DNA from: Desulfobulbaceae bacterium UBA5173
GTDB lineage: Bacteria; Desulfobacterota; Desulfobulbia; Desulfobulbales; Desulfobulbaceae
Reading direction: 5' to 3'
Length of the DNA stretch: 14,938 bases
Assembly: GCA_002413355.1 (NCBI GenBank)
Contig: DHWV01000021.1
Coordinates: forward strand, 2,867-17,804
Made by a program: the position numbers and the translations under genes. This document shows, piece after piece, positions 7,635-14,895 of the stretch. Each line of letters begins with the position of its first letter. Within the stretch, counting starts at the first letter, position 1. Below the pieces are notes generated by a model, which was not told where the DNA came from, made no database searches, and saw only the letters and a list, made by a program, of their open reading frames with translations.

Positions 7635-8219
7635 ATGATCAAAGAACTCGTCTCAGGCATCGGTGCCGCCTTTCTCTTTCTCCTGCTGCTGTTTCAGGGC
7701 GCGTTCTGGTGGCTGAGTCTGCTGTTGGGAGCTGCTGCCTATGTAGGCATCCGCTTGCTTTTCCCGCCGGAACACCGCAAGGTGTTGGCCACGCTACCAG
7801 ACGGGGTTTCGCAGGAGGCGTTCAATGAATATTTCGCCCAATGCAAGCTGGCTCTGTCCTTGGTGCGCGAGGACGCAGAGGCGGTCACAAATCTGTCCTT
7901 CAAGAAAACGGTGCTGCATCTCTGCGGCTTGGGCGACGAGCTGCTGGTCAATTTTACGAAAGACCCGCAGGACATGCAGATGGCGCAGGCCTTGCCTGAC
8001 CGACTCCAGCGGCTCCACGAGATACTTGTTGGTTACATCGACCTTGCTTACCAGAAAACGCAGTCGCCCCAGAGCGTGCGGGCACTGGAGGCCACGGAAA
8101 AGGCTGTGACTAAGGCCGTGGAGAAATTCGAGCAGCTCCATCACCGCCTGTTGGAAAACGATGCCATTGATCTCAGCACGAGTGCGAAGACCTTTGACAA
8201 TTTGCTTGATTTTGACTGA
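7635..8219 (+). CDS. XpaC-family membrane protein (5-bromo-4-chloroindolyl phosphate hydrolysis family)
   Basis: This 194-residue protein has two closely spaced hydrophobic segments near the N terminus (about residues 5-43, e.g. AAFLFLLLLFQGAFWW and LLLGAAAYVGIRLLF), then a soluble, mostly helical region. The C terminus (KAVEKFEQLHHRLLENDAIDLSTSAKTF, seen at about residues 157-186) matches the family pattern in which FE..L...LxENDxxDLxxxIK closes the protein. XpaC is named after a Bacillus phenotype and its biochemical activity is not established. It is commonly encoded beside TelA, as in the B. subtilis xpaC-yaaN pair, and telA lies one gene downstream here. The ATG has no strong ribosome binding site. 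It is followed 18 bases later by the second binding-protein gene, consistent with one operon. Confidence 0.75.
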   Translation: MIKELVSGIGAAFLFLLLLFQGAFWWLSLLLGAAAYVGIRLLFPPEHRKVLATLPDGVSQEAFNEYFAQCKLALSLVREDAEAVTNLSFKKTVLHLCGLGDELLVNFTKDPQDMQMAQALPDRLQRLHEILVGYIDLAYQKTQSPQSVRALEATEKAVTKAVEKFEQLHHRLLENDAIDLSTSAKTFDNLLDFD

Positions 8220-8237
8220 ACCCGGAAGGAGAACACT

Positions 8238-9338
8238 ATGCAGAAATTTTTAGGCTTGATCATCCTGCTGGCTGTGGCGGCAGCAGCGGCCTTTTTTATG
8301 TTTGGTAAGGAAAAGGTCGCCTCCCTCAGCGGATCCACGCCCAAGGGCGAGCTGATCACTGTGACGGGCCGGGCCGGTTCGGAAAAGATTAACTTTCTCC
8401 AATCGAACAAGGTGCAGCAGCTTCTTGCCGGACAAGGGCTGAAGATTGCGGTGAAAAAATCTGGCAGCGTGGAGATGGTACAGGAGGCGGCCAGCGACGA
8501 TGACTTTCTCTGGCCAGCCAGCCAGATCAATGTGGAATCCTACAAACTCAACGGCGAAAAAGTTGGGACTATTCAGCAGTCAGCAGATATTTTCAACTCG
8601 CCGATCGTGTTGTACTCATGGGACATCGTCACCGACGCTCTGATCAAGGCCGGGATTGTCCAGCACAAGGAAGGAGTCAATTACATTGTTGACTTGCCCA
8701 AGCTGCTGACTTTGATCAAGGACAAAAAGCAGTGGAAGGAGATCGGCTTGACCCAGCTCTATGGCAGCATGATCATTCGTACCACCGATCCGGCAAAGAG
8801 CAATTCCGGCAACATGTTCGCCGCGTTGGCTGCCAACACCATTAACAACGGCGACGTGGTGACAGTGGATACCGTTGGCGGCGTGCTGCCTCAAGTCAAA
8901 GATCTGTACGCCCGGCTCGGCTATATGGAAGCCTCCTCGTCCGATCTTTTTGATAAATTCTTGCAGCAGGGCGTGGGTGCGTATCCGATGATTGTCGGCT
9001 ACGAGAACCAGTTAGTGGAGTATTCGCTACAACACAAAGAATATTTGCCGTTGCTCAAGTCCAAGGTGCGCATTCTCTATCCGGCACCGACTGTTTGGGC
9101 CAGCCATCCGTTCATCGCCCTGAACGACAAGGGAAAGAAACTGCTGGCGGCCCTTAAAACGCCGGAAATCCAGAAGCTGGCTTGGGAGGAGCACGGCTTC
9201 CGCAGTGGCCTGATGGGGGTTGAGAACGACCTGTCAGTGCTGGAAGTGGTCGGCCTGCCCAAGAGCATTGATGCGGTCATGCCCATGCCCAGTGCGGCAG
9301 TTATGGATAAAATTACCAAACAACTCAGCAGCTTTTAA
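8238..9338 (+). CDS. Membrane-anchored solute-binding-like protein, related to the lipoprotein gene at 5848
   Basis: The 366-residue protein starts at an ATG with a clear GGAAGGAG site at 8224-8231. It has one N-terminal membrane segment (LGLIILLAVAAAAAFFMF, residues 5-22) without a lipobox cysteine or obvious cleavage site, so it is probably an anchor facing the periplasm. The rest follows the solute-binding domain of the VWA lipoprotein segment by segment: DFLWPASQ against DAVWPASS, NSPIVLYSW against RSPVVFALK, KSNSGNMFAAL against QSNSGTSAFLA, RSGLMGVE against RTGLVGME. No VWA domain is attached. It lies between the xpaC-like gene and telA with gaps of 18 and 30 bases. No ABC permease of the solute-uptake kind is nearby, so a sensing role is more likely than import. 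Confidence 0.8.
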   Translation: MQKFLGLIILLAVAAAAAFFMFGKEKVASLSGSTPKGELITVTGRAGSEKINFLQSNKVQQLLAGQGLKIAVKKSGSVEMVQEAASDDDFLWPASQINVESYKLNGEKVGTIQQSADIFNSPIVLYSWDIVTDALIKAGIVQHKEGVNYIVDLPKLLTLIKDKKQWKEIGLTQLYGSMIIRTTDPAKSNSGNMFAALAANTINNGDVVTVDTVGGVLPQVKDLYARLGYMEASSSDLFDKFLQQGVGAYPMIVGYENQLVEYSLQHKEYLPLLKSKVRILYPAPTVWASHPFIALNDKGKKLLAALKTPEIQKLAWEEHGFRSGLMGVENDLSVLEVVGLPKSIDAVMPMPSAAVMDKITKQLSSF

Positions 9339-9368
9339 CCCGTATCCCGCTGACGGGAGGGAATGACG

Positions 9369-10517
9369 ATGACAGATACTTTGCCGATGCTGGCTTTGAC
9401 AGAACAGAAGAATAGTCTGCTGTGCACGAAATTAGCAGAGAAGTCTCCGGCCAAGCTGAAGGCGGCGCAGGAATTAGTCGCAAAGCTGGACTTCAGCAAG
9501 ACCCAAGCCGTGCTGGCCTTTGGCGTGAGCAGCCAAAAAGGACTGGTTGATTTCACCGATTCCGTGCTGACCAACATTCGTTCTGGTGATGCTGGACCTG
9601 CTGGCCAGCTCATGTCTGACCTCAAGGGCAAGATCCTTGATCTTGACGTGCGCGGCCTGCCGCAGAGCGCAGGCGGGGCGTTGAGCAGGTTTGTCGGCGC
9701 ACTGCCCATCGTGGGCGGTTGGCTCTCTGCGCAGGTGGATGCGGCCCGCGCCTTCATCCGCCGCTACGAAACCCTGAAGGTGCAGATTGATGCCATCATC
9801 AAGCGGCTGGAGGGCGAGAAGACCAACCAGATCACCCATCTCAACCGCTTGGACACACTGTTCGAGCGCAACAACGAATACTTTGATCAGCTTGAAGTGA
9901 TCATTGCCGCAGGCGAGCTGAAAATGGCGGAGATGGAAGCGGAGTTCGAGCGGCAGCGGCAGAATCTCGCCGCGCAGAACGGCGTGGATGCCAAGGAACT
10001 GCAAGACCTGAAAGATTTCGGCGACTGCATTCAGTCGCTTGATCGCCGCCTTTACAACCTCAAGCTGGCCCGCGCTTCAGCCACCACCTCCGGCCCGATC
10101 ATTCGTGTGGCCCAGCAGGGTTCCAAAGCGATCGTCGAAATGATTCAGGATTCAATCCTAATGATGGTGCCGGAGTGGAAGAAACAGCTTGTTATTGCCA
10201 TTTCCCTCTTTGACCAAAAGCGGGCAATGGCGATGGTCAATGAAACGCGGGAGATGACCAACAACCTGATGCTTTCCACTGCCGAAATGCTCGGTGAGAC
10301 GCAGGCGGCGGTCAAAAAGGCGCAGGGCGAGGGCTTTGTCAAAGTGGAAACCTTGCAACAGATGACCGACAAGCTGATTCAAACCATTGACCAAGGCATC
10401 AAGATGGATGTCGAAAACCGCCAGAAGCGGGCCGAAGGTCTGCAAAAGCTGGCCGAGGCTGAGGAGAAGCTGAAGGCAGCCCTCAAATCAGCCAGCGAGG
10501 CGGTGCTGACGGCGTAA
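9369..10517 (+). CDS. telA: TelA/KlaA-family toxic anion resistance protein
   Basis: TelA proteins are associated with tellurite and other envelope or chemical stress resistance; their molecular action is not known. The 382-residue protein is almost wholly helical and coiled-coil-like. The central region has the family layout: RRYETLKVQIDAIIKRLE, KTNQITHLNRLDTLFERN, then EYFDQLEVIIAAGE. The C-terminal part has LMLSTAEMLGETQAAVKKAQ and ETLQQMTDKLIQTID, ending in charged heptads. There is no signal peptide, so it is cytoplasmic or membrane-associated. ATGs occur at 9363 and 9369; GGAGG at 9356-9360 lies eight bases from the second and two from the first, so 9369 is chosen. It follows the binding-protein gene by 30 bases and precedes the CHAT gene by 30 bases. 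Confidence 0.85.
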   Translation: MTDTLPMLALTEQKNSLLCTKLAEKSPAKLKAAQELVAKLDFSKTQAVLAFGVSSQKGLVDFTDSVLTNIRSGDAGPAGQLMSDLKGKILDLDVRGLPQSAGGALSRFVGALPIVGGWLSAQVDAARAFIRRYETLKVQIDAIIKRLEGEKTNQITHLNRLDTLFERNNEYFDQLEVIIAAGELKMAEMEAEFERQRQNLAAQNGVDAKELQDLKDFGDCIQSLDRRLYNLKLARASATTSGPIIRVAQQGSKAIVEMIQDSILMMVPEWKKQLVIAISLFDQKRAMAMVNETREMTNNLMLSTAEMLGETQAAVKKAQGEGFVKVETLQQMTDKLIQTIDQGIKMDVENRQKRAEGLQKLAEAEEKLKAALKSASEAVLTA

Positions 10518-10547
10518 GCTGACCGTTTCTTGATAAAACCGTTCAAC

Positions 10548-11411
10548 ATGACAGAACAAATTGTCATCCTCCTCCTCGCAGCCAACCCGGACGGCACAGC
10601 CTGTCTGCGTGTTGACCGGGAGATCAAAAAGATAGAGCAAGGTTTGCGTCTTGCCGAGCAGCGCGGCTGCTTCGTCTTCAAGACCTGTCAGGCCGTGACT
10701 GTGCCTGATCTGCGCCGGGCCATGCAGCAGCACAGGCCGCAGATCGTCCATTTCAGCGGACACGGCGAAGGTGCGGCAGGATTGTGTTTTGAGAGCGAGC
10801 AGGGCAAAATCCAGTTCGTCCAAGACGAAGCTCTGGCAGTCTTTTTCAGCCTGTTTGCCGCTGAGGTACGCTGTGTTGTCCTTAATGCCTGCTATTCCGA
10901 GGTGCAGGCTGAAGCCATAGCCAGGCATGTTGATTATGTGATCGGCATGAGCTATTCCATCACTGATCAGGCGGCAATTGCATTTTCCGTTGCCTTTTAT
11001 GAAAGTCTTGGCAACAGAGAATCTATTGAATCCGCTTACAAATTCGCCTGCGCTGAAATTGCCCTGCTCGGCCTGAAAGAAGAGCATATTCCCAAGCTGA
11101 TCCGCCGCCATGCGGCTGAGGAGCGGAACACCGTGCAACGCATTGTCAAAAGCGAGATTGAACATATCCAGCGGCTCGTTGCGGAAGACAAGCTCGAAAA
11201 AGCTCTGACCGAATTCCTGATTTTCGCCGCGTCAGCCGATGCTGAGACAAAGCAGGAGGTGATCGCGCATCAGGCGGCACTGGCCAAGGCAGGAAAAGAG
11301 CGGCGGAAAGGCTTGATGGATACTGATAAGGAAGAGCAGGTGCGGAATAAGGTTCGTTATGCGTTGCTTGAGCTGCTGAACGAACAGGCGGAGCGGCGGT
11401 TTGAAAACTAA
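10548..11411 (+). CDS. CHAT-domain caspase-like protease with C-terminal effector-associated (EAD11-like) domain
   Basis: CHAT domains are caspase-fold cysteine peptidases frequently used as effectors in bacterial conflict systems. Of 287 residues, about 1-190 form the CHAT domain: strand LLLAANP, a regulatory helix region, then the catalytic histidine His72 in VHFSGHGE and Cys115 in VVLNACYS, followed by AEAIARHVDYVIGM and AIAFSVAFYESL, all in family order. Residues about 200-282 form a small helical domain (LVAEDKLEKAL ... KERRKGLMD ... RYALLELLNEQ) resembling the effector-associated domain EAD11, which mediates like-with-like association. The ATG at 10548 begins the first strand; a TTG at 10530 is an alternative. 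No Shine-Dalgarno is seen. The next two genes encode related small domains, pointing to a common complex. The protease substrate is unknown. Confidence 0.85.
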   Translation: MTEQIVILLLAANPDGTACLRVDREIKKIEQGLRLAEQRGCFVFKTCQAVTVPDLRRAMQQHRPQIVHFSGHGEGAAGLCFESEQGKIQFVQDEALAVFFSLFAAEVRCVVLNACYSEVQAEAIARHVDYVIGMSYSITDQAAIAFSVAFYESLGNRESIESAYKFACAEIALLGLKEEHIPKLIRRHAAEERNTVQRIVKSEIEHIQRLVAEDKLEKALTEFLIFAASADAETKQEVIAHQAALAKAGKERRKGLMDTDKEEQVRNKVRYALLELLNEQAERRFEN

Positions 11412-11428
11412 GCTGACAGTTTTCCTTT

Positions 11429-11707
11429 ATGCCTGCGGCAAATGACATAAAAGAACGGCATTTTGAAGTGCAGATGCTGTTTGCCGAGGACAATATTGAT
11501 CAAGCTGTGAAACGGCTCATGGATTTTGTCCGCGATTTTGCGCAGGACAGCAGTGAGCATGTGAACGAGACGATTGTCATCAGCAGCAGTTTTAGCCGAT
11601 TAGAGAAGGCGGAACGACGTGGGACGCTCAGTTATGACGAGGCGGAGCAGAAACGAAACAAGCTGCTGTATCAGGCTCTTGACCTCATGGAAGAGGTCAT
11701 CGCATGA
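11429..11707 (+). CDS. Stand-alone EAD11-like adaptor domain protein
   Basis: The protein has 92 residues and appears to consist of a single helical domain. It can be laid over the C terminus of the CHAT protein: LFAEDNIDQAV against LVAEDKLEKAL, KAERRGTLSYDEAE against KERRKGLMDTDKEE, and KLLYQALDLMEEV against KVRYALLELLNEQ. A domain alone of this sort would suit a bridge or a regulator that competes for pairing. It starts 17 bases after the CHAT stop without a recognisable ribosome binding site, and its stop overlaps the start of the ABC ATPase gene in an ATGA (11704-11707), implying translational coupling. The EAD11 assignment is by motif recall and should be read as likely, not proven. Confidence 0.75.
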   Translation: MPAANDIKERHFEVQMLFAEDNIDQAVKRLMDFVRDFAQDSSEHVNETIVISSSFSRLEKAERRGTLSYDEAEQKRNKLLYQALDLMEEVIA

Positions 11708-12975
11708 ACAAGGAACAGGCAATGCAGCAGGCTATTGAACAGGCTGCCGCAGACCTTCGTGCCGCTATTGCCAACAATCCCGGAGAGCACGGCACTGGTC
11801 TTGTGCAGTTTGCCAACACATACGCCTTGAAGAGCAGTCAGCGGCATTCTGCGGTTCTTCTCAAACTAAACTGGACCAAAGCAGCGGACGAGGAACAGCA
11901 GCATCGTGTTCTCCAAGACATGTTGGCCTTGCTTGAGGAGATTGTTTCCGACGCTGCCAGCGGCGCGGCGGTGGGCGGGGAGCAGCAGCCGCTGAACCAG
12001 CTCATTGTCTGCGCTCAAGAACATGTTCCTGAGCCGCCGCATGATGTAGTTTTTAGCTGCGAGAATCTGGGCAAAACCTACAAAAAATCCAGTTTTCAGC
12101 TCGACGGCGTGAATTTGCAGCTTCGCTTCGGCGAAATCACCGGCGTGGTCGGCGAGAACGGCAACGGCAAAACCACGCTGTTCCGCATCGTTGCCGGAGA
12201 ACTGCTGCATGATCAGGGCAGCATCGCGTACCCGCTATTCGGTCAGGACAGCGCGGCGAAAAAGGGCATCAACTGGATCAAAGTCAAGGAGCAGATTGCC
12301 TATGTGCCGCAGGAGCTGCCCAAGGTGTATGGCAAATTAGAGGAAATGCTCCAGTACGAGGCCGCCATTCACGGCATCCGGGGCAAAAAAAATCTGCGGG
12401 AAGTGGATTTCATTGTCCAGCGGCTGGAACTGAGCGAGCACTTGGAAAAACGCTGGAAAGAGCTGTCCGGCGGCTTCAAGCTGCGTTTCGCCTTAGCCTG
12501 CGCCTTGGTCTGGAAACCCAAGCTGCTGATCATTGACGAGCCGTTGGCCAATCTTGATTTCAAGGCCCAGCAGGTGGTGCTCAGAGATTTGCGCAATTTG
12601 GCGGAGAGTCTGCGCTATCCCATGTCTGTGCTGATTTCCTCGCAGCATTTGCACGAGGTTGAGGCGGTTTCTGATCAGATCGTCTTCCTTGACAAAGGCA
12701 AGGTTGAATTCAACGGGCCGAAAGAGCAGCTTGGCGAGGAACGCCGTTGCAACACCTTTGAGACGCTGGTGTCCTGCAAAGAGGAAGAATTACGTGAGCA
12801 TCTCCGGCCGCTCGCGCCGCAGCGGATTCAACATTCCGGGGTTTCTTATGTGGTCACGCTGCCGCTGGCGGTGGATGGAAGCAGGTTGCTGCGGCATCTG
12901 CTGGAATGCGGCGTGGAGGTGGAATATTTCCGGGACATCAGCCGGTCAATCAAGCAGTTGTTTCATGAATCTTAA
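11704..12975 (+). CDS. ABC transporter ATP-binding protein with N-terminal EAD-like extension
   Basis: The 423-residue protein holds one complete nucleotide-binding domain at about 115-345: Walker A GENGNGKT (150-157), Q-loop Gln203 in VPQEL, signature LSGGF (254-258), Walker B LLIIDEP (274-280) followed by LANLD, and the switch His315 in SSQH. A C-terminal region (about 350-423) resembles the tails of exporter-type ATPases. The first 85 or so residues are not part of a normal ABC ATPase; their pattern (LVQFANTYALK ... HRVLQDMLALLEEIV) resembles a diverged copy of the small domain encoded in the two preceding genes. A GAGG at 11693-11696 lies seven bases before the ATG. The membrane-protein gene begins two bases after its stop, so the two should form one transporter. 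Confidence 0.85.
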   Translation: MNKEQAMQQAIEQAAADLRAAIANNPGEHGTGLVQFANTYALKSSQRHSAVLLKLNWTKAADEEQQHRVLQDMLALLEEIVSDAASGAAVGGEQQPLNQLIVCAQEHVPEPPHDVVFSCENLGKTYKKSSFQLDGVNLQLRFGEITGVVGENGNGKTTLFRIVAGELLHDQGSIAYPLFGQDSAAKKGINWIKVKEQIAYVPQELPKVYGKLEEMLQYEAAIHGIRGKKNLREVDFIVQRLELSEHLEKRWKELSGGFKLRFALACALVWKPKLLIIDEPLANLDFKAQQVVLRDLRNLAESLRYPMSVLISSQHLHEVEAVSDQIVFLDKGKVEFNGPKEQLGEERRCNTFETLVSCKEEELREHLRPLAPQRIQHSGVSYVVTLPLAVDGSRLLRHLLECGVEVEYFRDISRSIKQLFHES

Positions 12976-12977
12976 GC

Positions 12978-14429
12978 ATGGCGGAACCTGTCAAAGCGAA
13001 ATGCTGTTGTTGTCGTTTTGGGCGCAATATTCTCCAAGCATTAATTTTTCCGCCATTTTTTAAATGGCTGGATCAAGGATTGCGGCTGCATTTTCCAATT
13101 GTCTGGCGGACGAGGATTCATCATTTTGTCTGGTTCGCTCTGCTGGCAAATCCAGCACTCTATGGTTTAGGCTGTGTTTATCCTGCGGCGGCTCTTCCTA
13201 CATTTTTCATCCCCCTTCTGAAGATAATCAGCTATTTGCTTCTCGCGCTTTGGGCATTGCAGCAGTTCCGTTTTCCCTTGGGTGAATTTCATCTTCATGA
13301 ATATCTGATTACGGCTATTCTTTATACCTGTTGTTTTTTTATCACTCTAATCACACCGGTATCTTTTATCCTGCCAATAATACAGCGAGTTGCTGTCATC
13401 TCTGGAAAAGAAATTGCATTATTTAGTTTGATAAAAAATCATTATGCATTATTACAAATAAGCGCAGCGGCGGCAATAATGCTTACGTTGTTGTTCTGTG
13501 TTTCCGCCAAATTTCTAAGTCGATATCTAAAAATTAGTAAGAAAATAAATATCTTTTTGCCGAAGCGATTTTTATGGCAGCCAAATTCTGTAATTACTTT
13601 AGATAAACATCTAAGAATCAACAAGCCGATAGTTTGGCTTTCATGGAGAGCTTTTGATGTTAAGAGTGTTAAGATTTATCTTGTAACGTTATTGTTATTA
13701 TTTACTACAGTAATAATTAATGAACTCGCAGTGTTAATTTTAAAAAATGATAAAGCTGCATATTATCAATACGCGTCTCCGATACTTGTCGTTTTTGCAC
13801 TTTTAATGTTTTCATATAAACCAGTAATTTTTTTATATACCAATTGGGCAACAAGGAGTGCTAAACTTTATGCAGTAAGTAATATACTTATATTTATAAG
13901 TAACTCTGTATTACTAATATTCATAATGTTTATTCCATTAGTTTTTCTAATTTCATTGGAAGTAGTGCCTGTAGAGGAGAATAAAATAAAAAGTACAGTA
14001 ACCATGGCGGTCTTTGCAGCTTCTCTTTCAGGGGCAATTGTACATAATATACTATATTTAAATAAATTTATTCCTTTAAGAAAAGTAATCGCGTTTATCA
14101 TATCAGGCGCAATTATTTGGTTCTTTGTTTTTATATTTTTTTTCGTATTGGGAAAAGGGAAAGGAATAAATAATTACATTTATTCCTTTTTTGCATTTTT
14201 ATTTCCATTTTTTATTTATATTTTTAATCAAAAATCATATTTACTTTCTACGGCTTTGACGTGCTGGTCTTTTCTTGCCGCTCCAATTATACTTATTCAA
14301 TTTTATCGAGCAATTTATCCGATTTTTTCACAAGAAATAGTAGTGATTGCCGAGATGATTCTTTATCTTGCTATCATAGCTTTATCAACAAAAGTTCTAA
14401 TCCGCTACAAATACTGGCCAAAGCCGTGA
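12978..14429 (+). CDS. Polytopic membrane protein, likely permease partner of the ABC ATPase
   Basis: The 483-residue protein has about ten to twelve hydrophobic segments spread along its length, among them ISYLLLALWAL, YLVTLLLLFTTVIINELAVLIL, ILIFISNSVLLIFIMFIPLVFLI and ILYLAIIAL (quoted in parts). I do not recognise a named family. The N-terminal cytoplasmic part, FFKWLDQGLRL followed by IVWRTRIHHF, could be the contact with the ATPase, whose gene ends two bases upstream. Four cysteines in a row (residues 9-12) precede the first membrane segment. There is no separate ribosome binding site, so coupling to the ATPase gene is likely. The gene changes from balanced to strongly AT-rich composition at about 13,320, unlike any other gene in the window; its stop codon overlaps an rlmH start. 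Substrate and direction of transport are unknown. Confidence 0.75.
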   Translation: MAEPVKAKCCCCRFGRNILQALIFPPFFKWLDQGLRLHFPIVWRTRIHHFVWFALLANPALYGLGCVYPAAALPTFFIPLLKIISYLLLALWALQQFRFPLGEFHLHEYLITAILYTCCFFITLITPVSFILPIIQRVAVISGKEIALFSLIKNHYALLQISAAAAIMLTLLFCVSAKFLSRYLKISKKINIFLPKRFLWQPNSVITLDKHLRINKPIVWLSWRAFDVKSVKIYLVTLLLLFTTVIINELAVLILKNDKAAYYQYASPILVVFALLMFSYKPVIFLYTNWATRSAKLYAVSNILIFISNSVLLIFIMFIPLVFLISLEVVPVEENKIKSTVTMAVFAASLSGAIVHNILYLNKFIPLRKVIAFIISGAIIWFFVFIFFFVLGKGKGINNYIYSFFAFLFPFFIYIFNQKSYLLSTALTCWSFLAAPIILIQFYRAIYPIFSQEIVVIAEMILYLAIIALSTKVLIRYKYWPKP

Positions 14430-14503
14430 AATTCATCCTCCCATTTCTCGGCAAAACCAAGGAAAGCTATTTGGATCAGGGCATCCGTGACCGCGCCTTT
14501 ATC
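14426..14503 (+). pseudogene. rlmH: Truncated 5' end of rlmH (23S rRNA pseudouridine-1915 N3-methyltransferase)
   Basis: From a GTG that overlaps the permease stop (GTGA), the frame reads VKFILPFLGKTKE then SYLDQGIRD, which is the start of RlmH as seen in many bacteria (MK...FLGKTKE.YLD.GI.D). After about 25 codons the similarity stops: the following residues (RAFICWCLHFDPF) are not RlmH, and neither of the other two frames resumes the protein. Full RlmH is about 155 residues and has a C-terminal SPOUT knot, so this piece cannot be functional. It appears to be left over from a rearrangement that replaced the rest of the gene. The frame itself runs on to 14662, but without recognisable content. 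Confidence 0.6.
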
Positions 14504-14512
14504 TGCTGGTGT

Positions 14513-14541
14513 TTGCATTTTGATCCGTTTTGCGATAAAAT
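14513..14541 (+). promoter_or_regulatory. Sigma70-type promoter for the toxin-antitoxin pair
   Basis: TTGCAT (14513-14518) and TAAAAT (14536-14541) are separated by 17 bases, close to consensus at both boxes, and lie 60 bases before the antitoxin start. This gives the pair its own promoter, as is usual for such modules. The surrounding gap (14504-14601) contains nothing else I can name. Confidence 0.45.
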
Positions 14542-14601
14542 TATTCAAAAAAATTGCATTCACGCCGCACTGAGCATGATGCCAATAACAAGGAACGCAC
14601 T

Positions 14602-14895
14602 ATGTCACATTCTATTGCTGCTGTTTATGAACACGGTGTGCTGCGTCCGCTGGAGCCGTTGACACTGCCTGAACGCCGCACCGTCCGTATTCAAATTCTG
14701 CCTGAACCCGTGACCGACAAAGCGGAACAGGTGATGCAATTTTTAAGTAAAGTCGGCTTGCTAACCCCGCCGCCGCATCCGCCGAAGCCCTCTGCGCTTT
14801 CTAAAGAGGAAAAACGAAAACTGGCCGATGCGTTGGCGCAGGGAGCAAAAAAATCTCTGTCTGAAATAGTCATTGAGGATCGCGGGCAATGGTAA
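14602..14895 (+). CDS. DUF104/AF2212-like antitoxin of a type II toxin-antitoxin pair
   Basis: The 97-residue protein begins MSHSIAAVYEHGVLRPLEPL, followed by LPERRTVRIQILPEP, the characteristic opening of the AF2212-like (DUF104) antitoxins, which are usually paired with PIN-domain ribonucleases. The second half is a linker with prolines (LTPPPHPPKP) and a C-terminal helix (KLADALAQGAKKSLSEIV), the part expected to wrap the toxin. The ATG at 14602 has AAGGAA at 14590-14595, six bases away, and is where homology begins; an earlier in-frame ATG at 14554 is not supported. The stop overlaps the next gene's start by seven bases, as is typical of antitoxin-toxin pairs. It would normally bind its own promoter. 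Confidence 0.8.
   Translation: MSHSIAAVYEHGVLRPLEPLTLPERRTVRIQILPEPVTDKAEQVMQFLSKVGLLTPPPHPPKPSALSKEEKRKLADALAQGAKKSLSEIVIEDRGQW

Noticed and set aside
8238..9338. Ordinary phosphate or molybdate uptake binding protein
   Set aside because: No matching ABC permease or ATPase of the uptake type is adjacent, and the protein is tied to XpaC and TelA by very short gaps.
10488..11165. Minus-strand open frame of 225 codons
   Set aside because: It is antisense to the CHAT gene, whose catalytic motifs are intact; no family features are visible in the opposing frame.
14261..14662. A 133-codon gene between the permease and the antitoxin
   Set aside because: The first part is a shadow of the permease gene, the middle is the rlmH fragment and the end is a shadow of the antitoxin; there is no coherent protein.
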